A program made the translations under genes and the position numbers. A DNA stretch of 64,000 nucleotides, from positions 1,860,001 to 1,924,000 of the forward strand of contig JAYKKR010000001.1 in NCBI GenBank assembly GCA_036971615.1. The letters run 5' to 3'. Of the stretch, positions 34,670-47,044 are shown one piece after another (positions within the stretch are counted from its first letter, which is position 1; each line of letters starts with the position of its first letter). This DNA comes from Amyloporia xantha. Taxonomy: Eukaryota; Basidiomycota; Agaricomycetes; Polyporales; Adustoporiaceae. The notes below the pieces were generated by a model. It was given only the letters and a program-made list of their open reading frames with translations. It was not told the DNA's origin and searched no databases.

Positions 34670-35541
34670 ATGTCGACTCAGGCCCTTCAAGAGGATCAGC
34701 TTCTGGAACTGCTCTTGCAACTCAAGGCATGCGTTACTCAATACAGAGTGCCTATCAGTTGGAATGACCCTAAATTCTACTGTAGAAAACCACTCCGGAG
34801 CAGGCGCGGTCAATATTGAACAGTCAACCACAGATTGCGTATGCTCTAATGGCGGTAATGGTCAACATCAACGCCGTGAACATGGAAGTCCTTCAGGTAT
34901 GTAAATTATCGTTTTTCATGCTTTTCTGAAACATAAAATCCCACTCTTATCCTCTAGAAAACACTGGCTGCTTACGGCGCACTCCCGGGGGCCTCCTCCA
35001 CCTCGCAGATGCCACCACAAGCACCCCCAGCTGCTGTGACACCAGTTCAGGCCATCCCCCCTTATCTTACAGCGCAGCCGGTGCACCGGGGAAATACACC
35101 GACGTATCCTCCACACCAGCCCACGTCCTACTCAGTTCCTCCGCCCGTTCAACCTACCAGTTCTTACGGTGGCGCACCTCAAATACCTGGTCTGGGTGCT
35201 TATGCGCCACCTCAAGCTCAAGCTCAAGCTCCAGCTCCAATGATGCCGGCTGCATTGCCGGCTGCTCTAGCTGGTATTCCTGATGAGCAAAAGGTGTGTA
35301 GTTATTTCTTGACCTTTCGCGGCATGTCCAGAAGAATTTGCGTCGTATTAATTGACAATAAATACTCCTGCAGGCACTGATACTGCGAGTAATCTCTATG
35401 ACCCGTGAAGAGATCTATCAGTTGCCATATACCGAAAGAGAGAATATTATCAAGCTCGTGAGCTCTCCTGCCTGTATTTGTAAATTGACAGTCTCACTTT
35501 TTATTCAAATTCAGAGAGCTACGCTGGGACTATCAACATAG
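34670..35541 (+). CDS. CstF-64 hinge and C-terminal domain protein lacking an RRM
   Basis: About 200 residues. It starts MSTQALQEDQLLELLLQLK and runs into the CstF-64 hinge (TTPEQARSILNSQPQIAYAL, MAVMVNINAVNMEVLQ). A Pro/Gln/Ala-rich low-complexity middle follows, with repeated AQAQAPA, then the CstF-64 C-terminal three-helix domain (ALILRVISMTREEIYQLPYT, ERENIIKLRATLGLST). In CstF-64/Rna15 the hinge binds CstF-77 and the end binds Pcf11, so a role in mRNA 3'-end formation is likely. There is no RRM here or within 750 bp upstream. Intron 1 appears to be a GC-AG intron (AAG|GCATGC, about 34727 to 34789). Confidence 0.8.
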
Positions 35542-36002
35542 GACGAGCGCAAAGAGTCTACGTTGACCTTCCATATACTACGAAACCATGATATCGCGGA
35601 TCTGATAGGAGCATGATGACATCTGGCACTCTGCAGGCTAGCAAGCTCGTCCGAATTTACCTATGGAATTGGCTCAGCCAAGCAAGATAATGTGTCATTC
35701 ATTAGCGAACGCTCCTGCGATGTATTTGTATAGAACTCTAAACCTCGAGCGACAACCTGTCTTCGTATTATTTGTGCATCGTTCTCGCAAGTGCCTACAT
35801 AAGATATAGTGAAGCAACTTATAATTATCCTCCGCGACATTAAGAGTATAAACGGGCTGGATCCCCTCGAAAATAATTCACATTGATCAGGTTTCTATGA
35901 AGCGCTCGTTGTCATCCACGTGGGCCGCCCGTTCATGCATAGACACACCGCCGCGATCGCCTCGGGTCGTCTTCACTTTTCGGATCGTTCTACGCGTTCA
36001 CC
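35542..36002. other. Intergenic, no gene seen
   Basis: Holds the 3' end of the CstF-like gene and the promoter of the beta-COP gene. No TATA box or other distinct motif was seen. Confidence 0.45.
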
Positions 36003-39000
36003 ATGGCCTCGTCGGAAGCGTCCTCCTATACTATCGTTTATGAAGACAGCTCGGAGTCTCCATCTACGCAGGACCTCCGCTCTGCATTGCAGAAGGGTTC
36101 AGATGAGGTCAAACTGGACACGTTGCGCAAGATCATCATCTCCACAATAAATGGGAACCCCCAGGTACTTGTCGATTTCTACTTCCATGCGGAATGGTTA
36201 TGTATTGAAAAGTGAATGCGTGCAGCCGCAATTGTTAATGCCCATCATTCAATATGTCATGCCGTCGCGTAACAAGCACCTCAAGAAGCTGCTGCACTTC
36301 TACTGGGAGGTGTGCCCGAAGTACGACGAGAACGGGAAGCTGAAGCAGGAGATGATACTCGTTGTGTATGTCCAAATTATAATATCTTTGTCGGTCTACT
36401 TACAAGGTGTGAAGTAACGCAATCCGGAATGACCTTGTGAGTTCGCAGTCTTGTTGACTTTCCCTCGAAATCAAGTGACCGTCTCTGCAGCAACATCCTA
36501 ATGAATACATCCGCGGCGCGACACTCCGCTTTCTCCAAAAAATATCGAAAGATGGCGAACTCCTTGAACCGCTCATCCCTACCTGTCGATCATGTCTCGA
36601 GCACCGACACGCATATGTGCGGAAGAACGCTGTCTTTGCGGTCTACACCATCTATCGCCAGTTTGAGCATCTTGTCCCGGACGCTCCGGAGCTCATCCAG
36701 ACGTTCCTCGCTGCCGAGTCTGATGCGACATGTAAGAGGAACGCCTTCGTATTCCTCGCCAACTGCGCAATGCCGAAGGCGGTAGAATACATCCTGCAAG
36801 TGTTTGATCAGATTCCTTCTATGGATGAGCTACTGCAAATGAGTATCATTGAAGTTATTAGGCTGGATTGCAAGAAAGATACCAAACACCGGGTGAGCAA
36901 TGCGGGTTCTGTCTCTCCATGCAGGCATTTACGCGTCGTTGAAATGCCACCTGGACACAGGCACGGTACATTGTGTTGATTTCTGAACTCTTGAATGCCT
37001 CTTCACATGCCGTGAAATACGAGGCAGCGACGACCTTGACCTCCTTAACTCAGAACCCGGCGGCTGTAAAAGGTTGGTGGATCACTATCCTCCTCTATCA
37101 TACCTAACATAACGATTAACAGCTGCCGCGTCATCCTATATTCAATTGGTCGCGAAGGAATCCGATAACAATGCCAAACTCATCGTCCTCGACCGTCTTG
37201 ACACGTTGCGCTCGAAACACGGCCACGTACTGGATCCATTGATTATGGATATTCTCCAGATCTTGTCAAGGTGTGTAACCGCTGCAGTTTTGTCATGAAC
37301 TGCTGGAAGTTGACCTGCGATCGAAGTGCCGACCTGGACGTTCGCCGGAAGGCGATCAATATCGTGCTGAGTATGGTATCTAGCCGGAATGTAGAGGAGG
37401 TCGTCCTGTTCTTCAAGAAGCAGCTGCAGAAATCACAAGAACAGGATTCTGACAAGGTTGGTTTACGTATGACTCTGTGCTTACTCTGTTTGACTGTCCA
37501 TGTCTTAGGCACCAGAGTACAGGCAGCTCCTGATCCAGTCTATCCACGTCTGTGCTGTGAAATTCTCGGAAGTAGCTGCGAGCGTCGTGCACGCCCTGAT
37601 GGATTTCCTTGGCGACTCAAACAACCCTTCGGCACTTGATGTTGTTGCCTTTGTCAGGTAAATATAAATACATGTTCATCATCACCACGGCATCTAATAA
37701 TTGAGTTTACAGAGAGGTCGTTGAGAAGTTCCCCCATCTCCGGCGCACTATTTGCGAGAAGCTCACTCAGACGCTTGGGGATATCAAGTCTGGCAAAGTC
37801 TACCGAGGCGTACTTTGGATCCTCGGAGAGTACACGGAAGATGTCGTCGAAATCCAGGAAATCTTCCGGGAGCTGCGCAAGGTGCTCGGAGAGATCCCCA
37901 TCCTGGCTTCTGAACAGCGCTTGCTAGAGGAGACAGGCGCTGAAGACGGTGAAGAGAAGAAAGATGATAGCCAGCCCAAGGCTGAGACTACAAAGCCGAA
38001 GGTATTGGCGGATGGCACTTACGCAACGGAAACTGCGTTTACCAGTCTTTCAAATGCGCGACTGGAGGCTGTCAAGGCGGCCGCCAAGCCGCCTCTGCGA
38101 AGTCCGTGACAACACGTACCACTTTAGTGACCAAATTGGAACTGATCCTAATATTTTATCAGCCTTGATTCTTGGAGGCGACTTCTTCACTGGCGCTGTC
38201 CTGGCGTCCTCATTGACGAAGCTCGTTCTTCGGTATATGGAAGTCAGTCACGAACAGAAGAAGATCAATGCGCTGAAAGCGGAGGTGAGTTTCGTCGCAG
38301 TGGTTTGGTGAATCATTAGCTTACTGCTGCTGTGAACTCGCAGGCTATGCTGATCATGACATCCGTCGTCCGTGTGGGTCAGTCAAAATTCGTTGCAGTG
38401 CCGATCGATGAGGATTCGAGCGAGCGGATTATGACTTGCATCCAGACGCTGAGCGAGCTGGACACTAAGCCGGTCGTGCACGACATCTTCCTACGAGACA
38501 CTAAATCTGCATACTCGAAGATGCTCCATGCGCAAGAGGTTTGTGAACTTGTGACGATTGTCCCCGCTTGACCGTTGTGCTCATATTCCGCGTCAACTTC
38601 TGCAGAAGAAAGCAGCGGAGAAGAAGGAGCAGGAGAGCGTGAAGGTGAAGATCGTGCAGGTGGATGACCTCTTGACCTTCCGGCAGTTCTCGAAGAAGGC
38701 CGCGGACGACTTTATTGATGTGGGCGTCATTGAGCTGATTGAAAACTAGTATCTCACTCTATCTGCAGGACGCCGAGGACGTTGGCCGTGCAACTGGAGC
38801 CGGTGAAACCCAGGAAGACTTTATCTCCAACCTGAGTCGCATCACACAGCTAACAGGTATGCCGAGGTTATTCTACGAGGCAGCTTAGTATACTGAATCA
38901 ACCATACGCAGGATTTTCGGACCCTATTTACGCCGAAGCCTACGTTAAAGTGCATGGATTTGACATTTCTCTGGGTAAGCAGCCGTGAAGCATCCTCATC

Positions 39001-39934
39001 CTATTCATGCACTGAGATATGTGACGATAGATGTGCTGTTGGTCAACCAGACGGCTGACACGCTACAAAATCTATGCCTTGACTTCGCGACACTGGGAGA
39101 TCTGAAATTGGTAGAGCGGCCATCGGTGTATACGGTTGCCCCGCATAGCTTCCAGAGCATCAAGGCAACAATCAAGGTGAAGCGATTTCTTTGTTTCTTC
39201 TCGCGCATCAAAGACTAATTGTCTCGGTAGGTCTCGTCAACAGAGACTGGTGTCATCTTCGGTAGTATCCTCTGGGAAGGGCCTGGGATGTCAGAACAAT
39301 GTGTCATTTTGAATGATATCCACATCGACATCATGGACTATATTAAGCCAGCGTACTGCACGGAAGCGCAGGTGGGTGATGTCCCGGCCGATTTTGACAG
39401 CGAGCCCCGCTGAGGCTGGATCTCTCGCAGTTCCGGAGCATGTGGACAGAGTTCGAGTGGGAGAACAGGGTGAACGTGGCGACTACAATTTCGTATGTGC
39501 TCTCATCTCCACATTCTGCCCACACTGATGGGAGTTTCGCAGCGACCCACGGGAGTACTTGCAGCATGTCATGAAAGCGACCAATATGTCCTGCTTGACG
39601 CCGGAAGGAGCGGTGTCCGGCGATTGTGACTTCTTATCGGCCAATATGTATGCCCGAAGTCTATTTGGTGAGCGCCTTTTCTCTGTGGCAGTCCCCGTAG
39701 CGCGGGTTCTAATTTTGATCACACCACAGGCGAGGACGCTCTGGCGAATCTGAGTGTGGAACGGACGGAGGCAGGGACAATCACTGGACATGTCCGGATA
39801 AGGAGCAAAACACAGGGCATCGCGCTATCCCTGGGAGACCGGATAACCATGGGTATGTGCTGTGACATGTGTTGTGGGGACCTGTCTAATGATGACGGCT
39901 GGCAGCTCAAAAAGATAACAAGCCGCCTGCGTAG
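36003..39934 (+). CDS. SEC26: Coatomer subunit beta (beta-COP)
   Basis: A COPI vesicle coat subunit for Golgi-to-ER traffic, about 940 residues in roughly 17 exons. The N-terminal alpha-solenoid is clear: [22 protein letters not shown] start, [60 protein letters not shown]. Then come [16 protein letters not shown], an acidic Lys-rich linker ([15 protein letters not shown]) and [20 protein letters not shown]. The C-terminal appendage has [20 protein letters not shown] and ends [20 protein letters not shown] at TAG 39932-39934. The start at 36003 (ACCATGG) has a strong context. All splice joins I checked keep frame. Confidence 0.95.
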
Positions 39935-40278
39935 GCATTGTTTATTGTCTCATCTGAGCATGTATATTATTTATGGCTGGTACATCATTCTGGACTGGTT
40001 TGCGCAGCACATCGACGAATTGTGAGAGACTGAGAGCGGGCAGGGTGCAGCTAGCCTGATGGCGAGTAAGGGAGGCGGTGCCTTTGGAGAAAACACATGG
40101 TCGAGGTCCGGAAGCGTAAAAGAAATTGGCAATCGAGTGATGCGATCGAGTGTGCCTTGTGGGGGGCGCTAAGATATGGGCGAAGAGGCCATCAGGCGCT
40201 GTTATCAACCTATGCCCAATATCAACGCCAACGTCCATCCTCCGGGCGGCTCAAGCTCCAGGTCTTTTCCCCTCCATC
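39935..40278. other. Intergenic, promoter of the permease gene
   Basis: No gene seen. An open frame extends upstream of the permease ATG but has no membrane-protein character, so I take it as 5' leader. Confidence 0.45.
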
Positions 40279-42303
40279 ATGTCTCCCAGCCATAGCCTCT
40301 CGCTGGAAGAGGAGAAGGAAAAGGGTTACATCAACGACACTCACACCGTCTTAGATGACCTTCCTGAACGCTCCCCAGAGACCGCCATCGTTAACCGCTA
40401 TGGCCGCTTTGGTCCCATTCTCGAGCGCATCTTCGCTAGCGGTGTCGAGGCAAGAGGTGTTGAGCGGGTGCCGGAAGATGAGCGGTCCACAAAGAACCAG
40501 TATAACAAGTGCGTGCATCTCTCTGCAGCATAAGAAAATTGGTCGCGTGCTAACAAGAGATATTCAGCTTCCTGATGTGGTGGTCAGTAAAAGAAAATTT
40601 TTGCACTGGAAATGCAGAATAATAATAGACGTGGCTTGCAGTTCCGTCAACTGTGTGCTGACAACAATACCCATCGGAGTGTTGGCGCAGGAATACTACT
40701 CTTTAACGCTCCCGTAAGTGGTCCCCCGTCCGAGCCGCTTCTTTCCTGCTCATAGTGAATTTTCAGTCATGCTATCGCTACGATCCTATGCTTCGGTGCT
40801 CTTGGTGCCCTCTCCGTTGCGTTTATTAGCATCCTCGGTCCCCGAACAGGTCTACGAACGATGATCATCACCCGCTACAGCTCTGGCTATGTCGGCGGTA
40901 CGATTTTCTCCATCCTCAACATTCTAACACAGTAAGTGCCCTCAGACGTGATTCCACGTCGGTTTCGTAACAAAGCCTTCAACAGGCTGGGATTCTCCGT
41001 CACCGCCGTCATTCTTGGCGGTGAGACCCTTGCATCCATCAATCCTGGGACTCTCCCACTCGTCGTTGGCATCATCATCGTCGGCATTTGCAGTCTGGTG
41101 CCGTGCTTCATTGGCTACGAGATGGTCCACATCTACGAGCGGTACGCATGGATGGTCATGCTCATCGTCATGCTCTTCCTCTGGGGCCTGGGCGGCCGTG
41201 CCGGGTTCGATATCAACACGCAAAAGCCCTTGGAAGCCACCGGCAGGGAACTCTCGGGCGATATCCTCACCTTTGGCGGTATCGTCTTCGGATCATTCTC
41301 TGGGGTGCGTCTGCCTCTGTCTCTCTACCAAACCCGTCCCTCTGACGACTTGCTACCAGTGGGCGCCCGTCGCTGCAGACTACAACTGCAGACTGCCCGT
41401 GGACACGTCCAGCTGGAAGGTCTTCCTGCTCACTTTCTTCGGCCTCATGGTCCCGATTTGCTTCGTGGAGATCTTGGGTGCCGCGCTGATGACCATCAGC
41501 GATCCTGCCTTCACTGATGTGATCGCAGCGGGTGACACTGGAGGCTTGCTCGCCCAAGTTCTGTCACCTTGGAAAGGTGGAGGGAAATTCGTCCTGGTCC
41601 TTCTCGCTTTCTCTGTCGTGTAAGAGCATTATTTACTTGTGTCAATTTGCCACGCAGCCGCTTACGTGCTGCTTTTCTATAGCGCAAACAACATCCCGAA
41701 CACTTACTCTGCTGGTATTTCTGTGCAGGCGCTCGGCCGCCCGTTCGCCATGGTGCCGCGGTTCGTGTGGGTGTTCCTCGCGTTCGTCGTCTACACCGTC
41801 GCCGGCGTTGCGGGCCGCGAACACTTCTCCGCCATCCTGTCCAACTTCCTGAGCATCCTCAGCTACTGGACCGCGTTCTTCATCGTGATCGTCGCGGAGG
41901 AGCACTTCATCTTCCGGAGGAAGAACGGCCCGCTTGGGGGTTACAATTTGGATGATTATGATACCCCGAGCAAGTGCGTCGTTTTCATTCGCTGGTGTCA
42001 TCAGTGGGACTGACGCGTGTGTGGTGCAGACTTCCCATGGGTTTCGCAGGTGTGCTTGCGGGATGCTTCGGCGTCGCAGGAGCGGTCGTCGGGATGTCCC
42101 AGGTGTGGTACACGGGACCACTTGGGAAGGACGCCGGCGCAGATGGTTACGGCGCAGATCTTGGGTTTGAGGTACGGAACTTCCGCTTAGCTATGAAACG
42201 CAAATGCTGATATTTTCTCGGGTGCCTACAGCTTGCTGCCGCGTTTTCTGCTGTGATGTTCCCGCCATTACGATGGGTAGAGATCCGTCTCACGGGCAGG
42301 TAG
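40279..42303 (+). CDS. NCS1 family purine-cytosine permease
   Basis: A plasma-membrane nucleobase:proton symporter of about 510 residues with twelve expected spans. It starts MSPSHSLSLEEEKEKGYIND, with the cytosolic GRFGPILERIFASGVEARGV block typical of Fcy2. Then come VNCVLTTIPIGVLAQEYY, HAIATILCFGALGALSVAFI, GLRTMIITRYSSGYVGG, LGFSVTAVILGGETLASINP, GWAPVAADYNCRLP, NNIPNTYSAGISVQALGRPF and YWTAFFIVIVAEEHFIFRR. It ends at TAG 42301-42303 after RWVEIRLTGR. Introns are short. Family is certain; substrate (cytosine, adenine or hypoxanthine) cannot be read from sequence. Confidence 0.92.
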
Positions 42304-42731
42304 CATTCTTTCTCTAGAGGGCCCGTGTTGTATCGCTGTCATAGTTGTAATGAAATAATGTATCCGCCTGTAATTGCGGATTGCCATGCTCGATCCGGCA
42401 TATCTTACTAACGACTGCGCATACCTCGCCTTTATATTGCACCCGACTACTCGTTTATTTTTAGCTTGGTTTGTCCTTCAAATATGCTTAACACAGCGCT
42501 ACGGGACAAAAGGGGACAATGAGTCTTCTGGTGACTGCTTAGGTACCGTGAGCAAAGGAGACATACAGCGCTAGTGGCCCTGGTTGTGATGCGTTCGGGA
42601 CCGAGTGCTTTTAGTTCCGAGTCCATTGACTGAGTATCATGGATGTGTATAAATGCGACGCGCTGCTACCTCGAGGGTGAATACACCCTCCGTCACGTAC
42701 TGCTATCCAGACTGGGGCACAGAATAATTCT
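42304..42731. other. Intergenic, no gene seen
   Basis: 3' region of the permease gene and promoter of F-box gene A; no distinct motif. Confidence 0.4.
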
Positions 42732-44437
42732 ATGGCGGAAGACAATGTACCCCGGGCCCGTGTGCCCAATCTCAACTACGATGTCCTCCTCAATGTATTT
42801 CCCTATTTGGACCCATGGGGAGATTCTCCACGCCCCATCCGAGAAAACCAACGAGCACTAGCGAAAGCAGCACGTTCCTGCAAAGTGTTATCTGACCTCG
42901 CCCTGAATGTCCTATGGCGAAAGCTAGATAATTTGGGATATCTCCTCGCGTTACTGTCCTCACTCAAACACGTCTCCACGATAGACGCTGAGGACGGAGA
43001 CGAAGACGCGGACAGAGACCCTGATGATAATCCAGTTCTTGAAATCAAATATCCTGCACAGTGGGTGAGCAACGTTCATCGATCATCTCTCGAGTTGTGC
43101 TGAGCCAGAATAATTGACAATCGTGTCAAAAGTTGCAACGCGGTGATATTTCTCCCCAGGAATGGTTGCGGTTCCAGCAGTACGCCCGACGTGTATTCGT
43201 TGTGTCGCATATCATCCCTTCCATACTGGAGGCGTCGGTCTTTTCTCTACTCCTTCATCTGAACGGGGAACAGCCGCTGCTGCCACGGGTCGAGAGACTT
43301 GAGTACGACCAGTGGCATCCCTTCGACCCGTCCATATTGTTCCTCGCCTCTCCTTCGCTCCGCACCTTGCACGTCGACTATCGAATTGCGAATTTCGCTC
43401 GCGATGCACATGATCGCAGACCGAACATTGCGCTCAATCTGCTTTTGCGCAACGCCTCCGCCGGCACACCCCTCACGCGCGAAGTCGATGTCTCTCTCTT
43501 AGCACTCACCCCAGACCAGGTGCCGATGACGAAATGCAATGAACTACGTGAAATCGCGCTTCTCAGCTGGGAGTCGATCTTTGACTGCACCTTGCTGCGT
43601 GGTCTCTCCGGCATCCACAATCTCGTCGACCTCTCCTTGTCTGTCCATGTCGACGACGAGTATTTCACGGCGGTTCAACATTTTGGAGCCTTGCGCAAGC
43701 TGACTTTGCAAGGGCGATGTGACCGTGTTGCACAATTTATCGAAACGGGAGCCCTATCGGCCCCACAGTTACACACTCTTCACCTCGATGTGACGCCCAT
43801 TGGAGATCAGCAGGTACATGATCTGCACCGCTGCATTGAAGCGGTCAGTTCGCGGTATCATCGTTCCCTGCGAAAGTTCCATTTGCTCTCGAAGATGTGG
43901 GGCGATCCCGCTCGCCGGGAGCAATCTCTTCTACACGTTTTGCAGCCTTTATTGGAACTACATGATCTAGAAATCATTCATGTCACTCCACTTCCAAGAG
44001 GGCGCCTCACGTTGTCTGACGAAACACTTCGCGAGATTGCGCTTGCCTTCCCGAACTTGACCGATTTCATGATAGACCTATACCCTACAAGCACCGAGCC
44101 GTCTCCCGCCAGCCTCGTCGAGCTTGCGACACACTGTCCGGGGCTGCGCAAGCTGCATCTCCCCTATCTCGACCTAAAGGCTTTTATCGACGCGGGTGAT
44201 TACCCGAATCTGGCGCACGGCTTGCACGTATTGAAGATAGGCAATGACATTCACGGTTTGAACTCGGCCCACTTGAAGGCCTCCCCCTTCGCGCAGTTAC
44301 TCGATCGCGTTTTTCCAAAGCTCGACCTGGAGCGCAGTGACTTGCGCGCGTCGCGTCGGCCAGGACTGAACACGCACTGTCCGGAGGTCATCGAGGTACT
44401 GAGAACGTTACAGATGGCCAGAAGGAAAGCAGGATGA
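42732..44437 (+). CDS. F-box/LRR-like protein A of a convergent pair
   Basis: About 545 residues in two exons. It starts MAEDNVPRARVPNLNYDVLL, with an F-box-like opening (NVFPYLDPW, AARSCKVLSDLALNVLWRKL), an acidic spacer, then an intron after PAQW (about 43065-43132) and a long LRR-like region. That region includes PLLPRVERLEYDQWHPFDPS, IALLSWESIFD, LVDLSLSVHVDDEYF and HCPGLRKLHLPYLDL, ending TLQMARRKAG. It would act as a substrate adaptor in an SCF ubiquitin ligase. The neighbour on the other strand (44846-46563) is a clear paralogue with the same intron position. Target unknown. Confidence 0.82.
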
Positions 44438-44845
44438 CTGGTGTAGAGTTTACATTGTGTACAATGCTGAACCGATGTTGTCTCTCCGAGGGCGTGAATT
44501 TGCCTTGTAGTATTGGATATCGATTACGGGATATAATGTTCTCAATATTCTGACAGTCGCGAGGGAAGAGTTGGACTGCAATGCACAAGATCTGATCACG
44601 ATGCGCCCGGTCTACGATCGACTACGGAGCGAGTACGTACTCATTGCAGCTGGCATGTTTCACGACTGTGCTTGGCGATTTAACAAGAGGCCTGATAGTT
44701 TCTAGTACGCTCGTCTCTGCATGATCACTAACACCCATGTACATCGTCGCATCGGTCTGCTAGCTGTACTAAGTGGTCGAGAGCTTGACCACACGGAAAG
44801 CATTGCGAAACGAATGGCACACAAACCCAGCGAATCTGGCCAAGT
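44438..44845. other. Convergent 3' ends of the F-box pair
   Basis: 408 bp between two stop codons. No gene seen. Confidence 0.4.
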
Positions 44846-46563
44846 CTAGAATATATTGTCCTTCTTCCCTCTATGATTTTTGGTCGTCTTGAGTGCGGAA
44901 ATGAATTGTAGATTCGGTGTGCCAAGCCATCCATGAAAAGCACAGAGTTCTATGTCGAGCCTTGGGAAGATGCGGTCGAGGAACTGCGCAAATTGGGAGT
45001 AGTCGCAGTCGTCTGACAATAATCCACTGATAATATTGCTAATCTGAAGCTCCTTCAAGCGGTGCGACAGGACTGGATATGCCTCCGGATCCAGTTGAAG
45101 TAGCGGTATCGCAAGGAAAGGGAGATGGAGTTTGCGCAAGCTAGGACAGTGAGTGGCGAACTCGACGAGGCCTGCTGGGGTCGCGAAGACGTTAGAGAAG
45201 TAAAGATCTGTCACAAATTCGGTCAACTTCGGCCAGGAAGCGGCTATATCGTGGATGCCGGAATCGGACAGTGTGAGGGACCAACGTGGAGGAGGAATTA
45301 TGTGGATCACTTCTAGGTCATGCAAATCTAAAAGAGGTCGAATAGCGTTGGTAACAGGCTGCTCCGGCAGCTCAGTGTCGATGACTTTGCCAAACAAGAA
45401 GGTCATCAGTCGGAACTCCCGTATCGAGGCACCGTATTTTGAGCATGCTGCCGAAACACAACGGCAGCACTGCTCCGGACTCCGGTCGCGGGAGAACATC
45501 ATCGTTATGTCGAGTGAACGGAGTCGGGGAGCAGATATGACCTCGGCTTCAATGAACTCCGCAAGCCGCGATATTCTGCCTCGGAGGCTCAGCCTCTGTA
45601 AAGATGAGAACCTGTGTACAGTCTGAACATCCTCATCGGACACATTAAGGCTCAAGGAGAGATCAACAAGACGTGGCAAGGTCGACAGACCGTGTAATAC
45701 GCCAGGGTCTACGATGGATTCCCAGCTGAGAAGTACGACTCCACTCAATTGATTGTATCGGCTGCCTGGTAGTTCGTCTGATCTGAAGCCAAGCAATGGA
45801 ACTTCGGCCTTCGATGAACACAGCTCATCGGCGGAATTATTGTCCAAAAGTATGTTGAGTGCATGGTTCGGTCTTGTGTGCTGTTGAGCGAGGTCAAAAA
45901 TGTGTCGCTCAACCTCGATGTGCAAAACACGAAGCGATAGGCCGACGACGAATAGTGGGTATGGATCCATAGGATGCCACTTGTCGAATTTGGCCGTCTG
46001 CACATTTGGTAACAGCGGTTGTCGGTGGTTGTGATGGAACAAGGAGAGGAGCGCTGATCGATGTAGCATGTTGGGCCGAAGATGCGACACGGTATGTATA
46101 CGCCGAGCATATTGTTGGAAACGCGTCCATTCATGTGGAAGAATATCTCTGCACATGGACTGATGCAAAGGATATCTCAGTATCCCTGGCCTCTGCAATA
46201 AGATAGACGAATGCTCACCCATTCTGGGGGGAAACGTGTTTGAAGATCTCCTTCGTCACGATCATAGATCTGGAGCTCATTGCAGTCCATACATTCCGAA
46301 GAGACCTTTGTGAGCGACGAGAGTACCAAGAAGAGGTTTCCTATGTTGTCTAACTTCTTCCAAAGAACGTCTAGAGCAAGATCCGATAATGTCCTGCAAG
46401 AACGGGCAATTTGTAGCAGTGCCCGCCGATTCTCTCGATTGGACTGTGAGGAAAAGGCTGCGTGCCACGGGTCTAGATAGTCAAATACCACCAGGAGAAC
46501 ATCGTAATGCAGACGCAATGCACCAGTCGTATTCGCTGGCATGGCCCCAAGGTCGTCTGCCAT
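44846..46563 (-). CDS. F-box/LRR-like protein B of a convergent pair
   Basis: Paralogue of 42732-44437, about 545 residues in two exons. It starts MADDLGAMPANTTGALRLHY, with the same opening (DVLLVVFDYLDPW, IARSCRTLSDLALDVLWKKL), an intron after PPEW (about 46162-46220), then SMCRDILPHEWTRFQQYARR, PLLPNVQTAKFDKWHPMDP, VVLLSWESIVDPGVLHGLS and ATHCPSLRKLHLPFLA. It ends KNHRGKKDNIF. Divergence from A is substantial, so the duplication is not recent. Predicted SCF adaptor, target unknown. Confidence 0.82.
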
Positions 46564-47044
46564 GAGAGTTCAGATACAGATATAGAACATAGTAGGGGAT
46601 TCGGTTTGACAGCGTACTGCGTAGTTGACCCTTCAGATGTGGAAGGATCCTACTTGTAACCGCTGTGTAACAGCTGCACTTCAACTGTGCAAGCTACCCA
46701 CCGGAGGAGAATTCATGTACATGTGCTCGTGTGGCTTGTGTTTCCCGAGCACGATTATCGAGAGCTTGTGACCAATGCGGCGGTACCTCAGATCTAGCAC
46801 TCGATAACCTCGTCTCAGGCCCGGGGTGCGCAGAACAAGATCCCCCACCGCTCATTCTCCAGCTTGTCTTGATTCTGAATCTACTGAAACGTCTCACTGG
46901 CGCAGCGCCATAATACCAGCCATAATATCCTATCAGGCCTGCAGTGATCCATTCATCACTTCATAATTCACTCGTGAGTACTTTCCTAACACTCTGCAAG
47001 CAACAATCGCTGTACGGGGATGTTTGTAGTCAGCTGCAGTTCGC
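46564..47044. promoter_or_regulatory. Divergent promoter, F-box B and kelch gene
   Basis: 480 bp between start codons with no coding frame. No TATA box seen. Confidence 0.4.
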
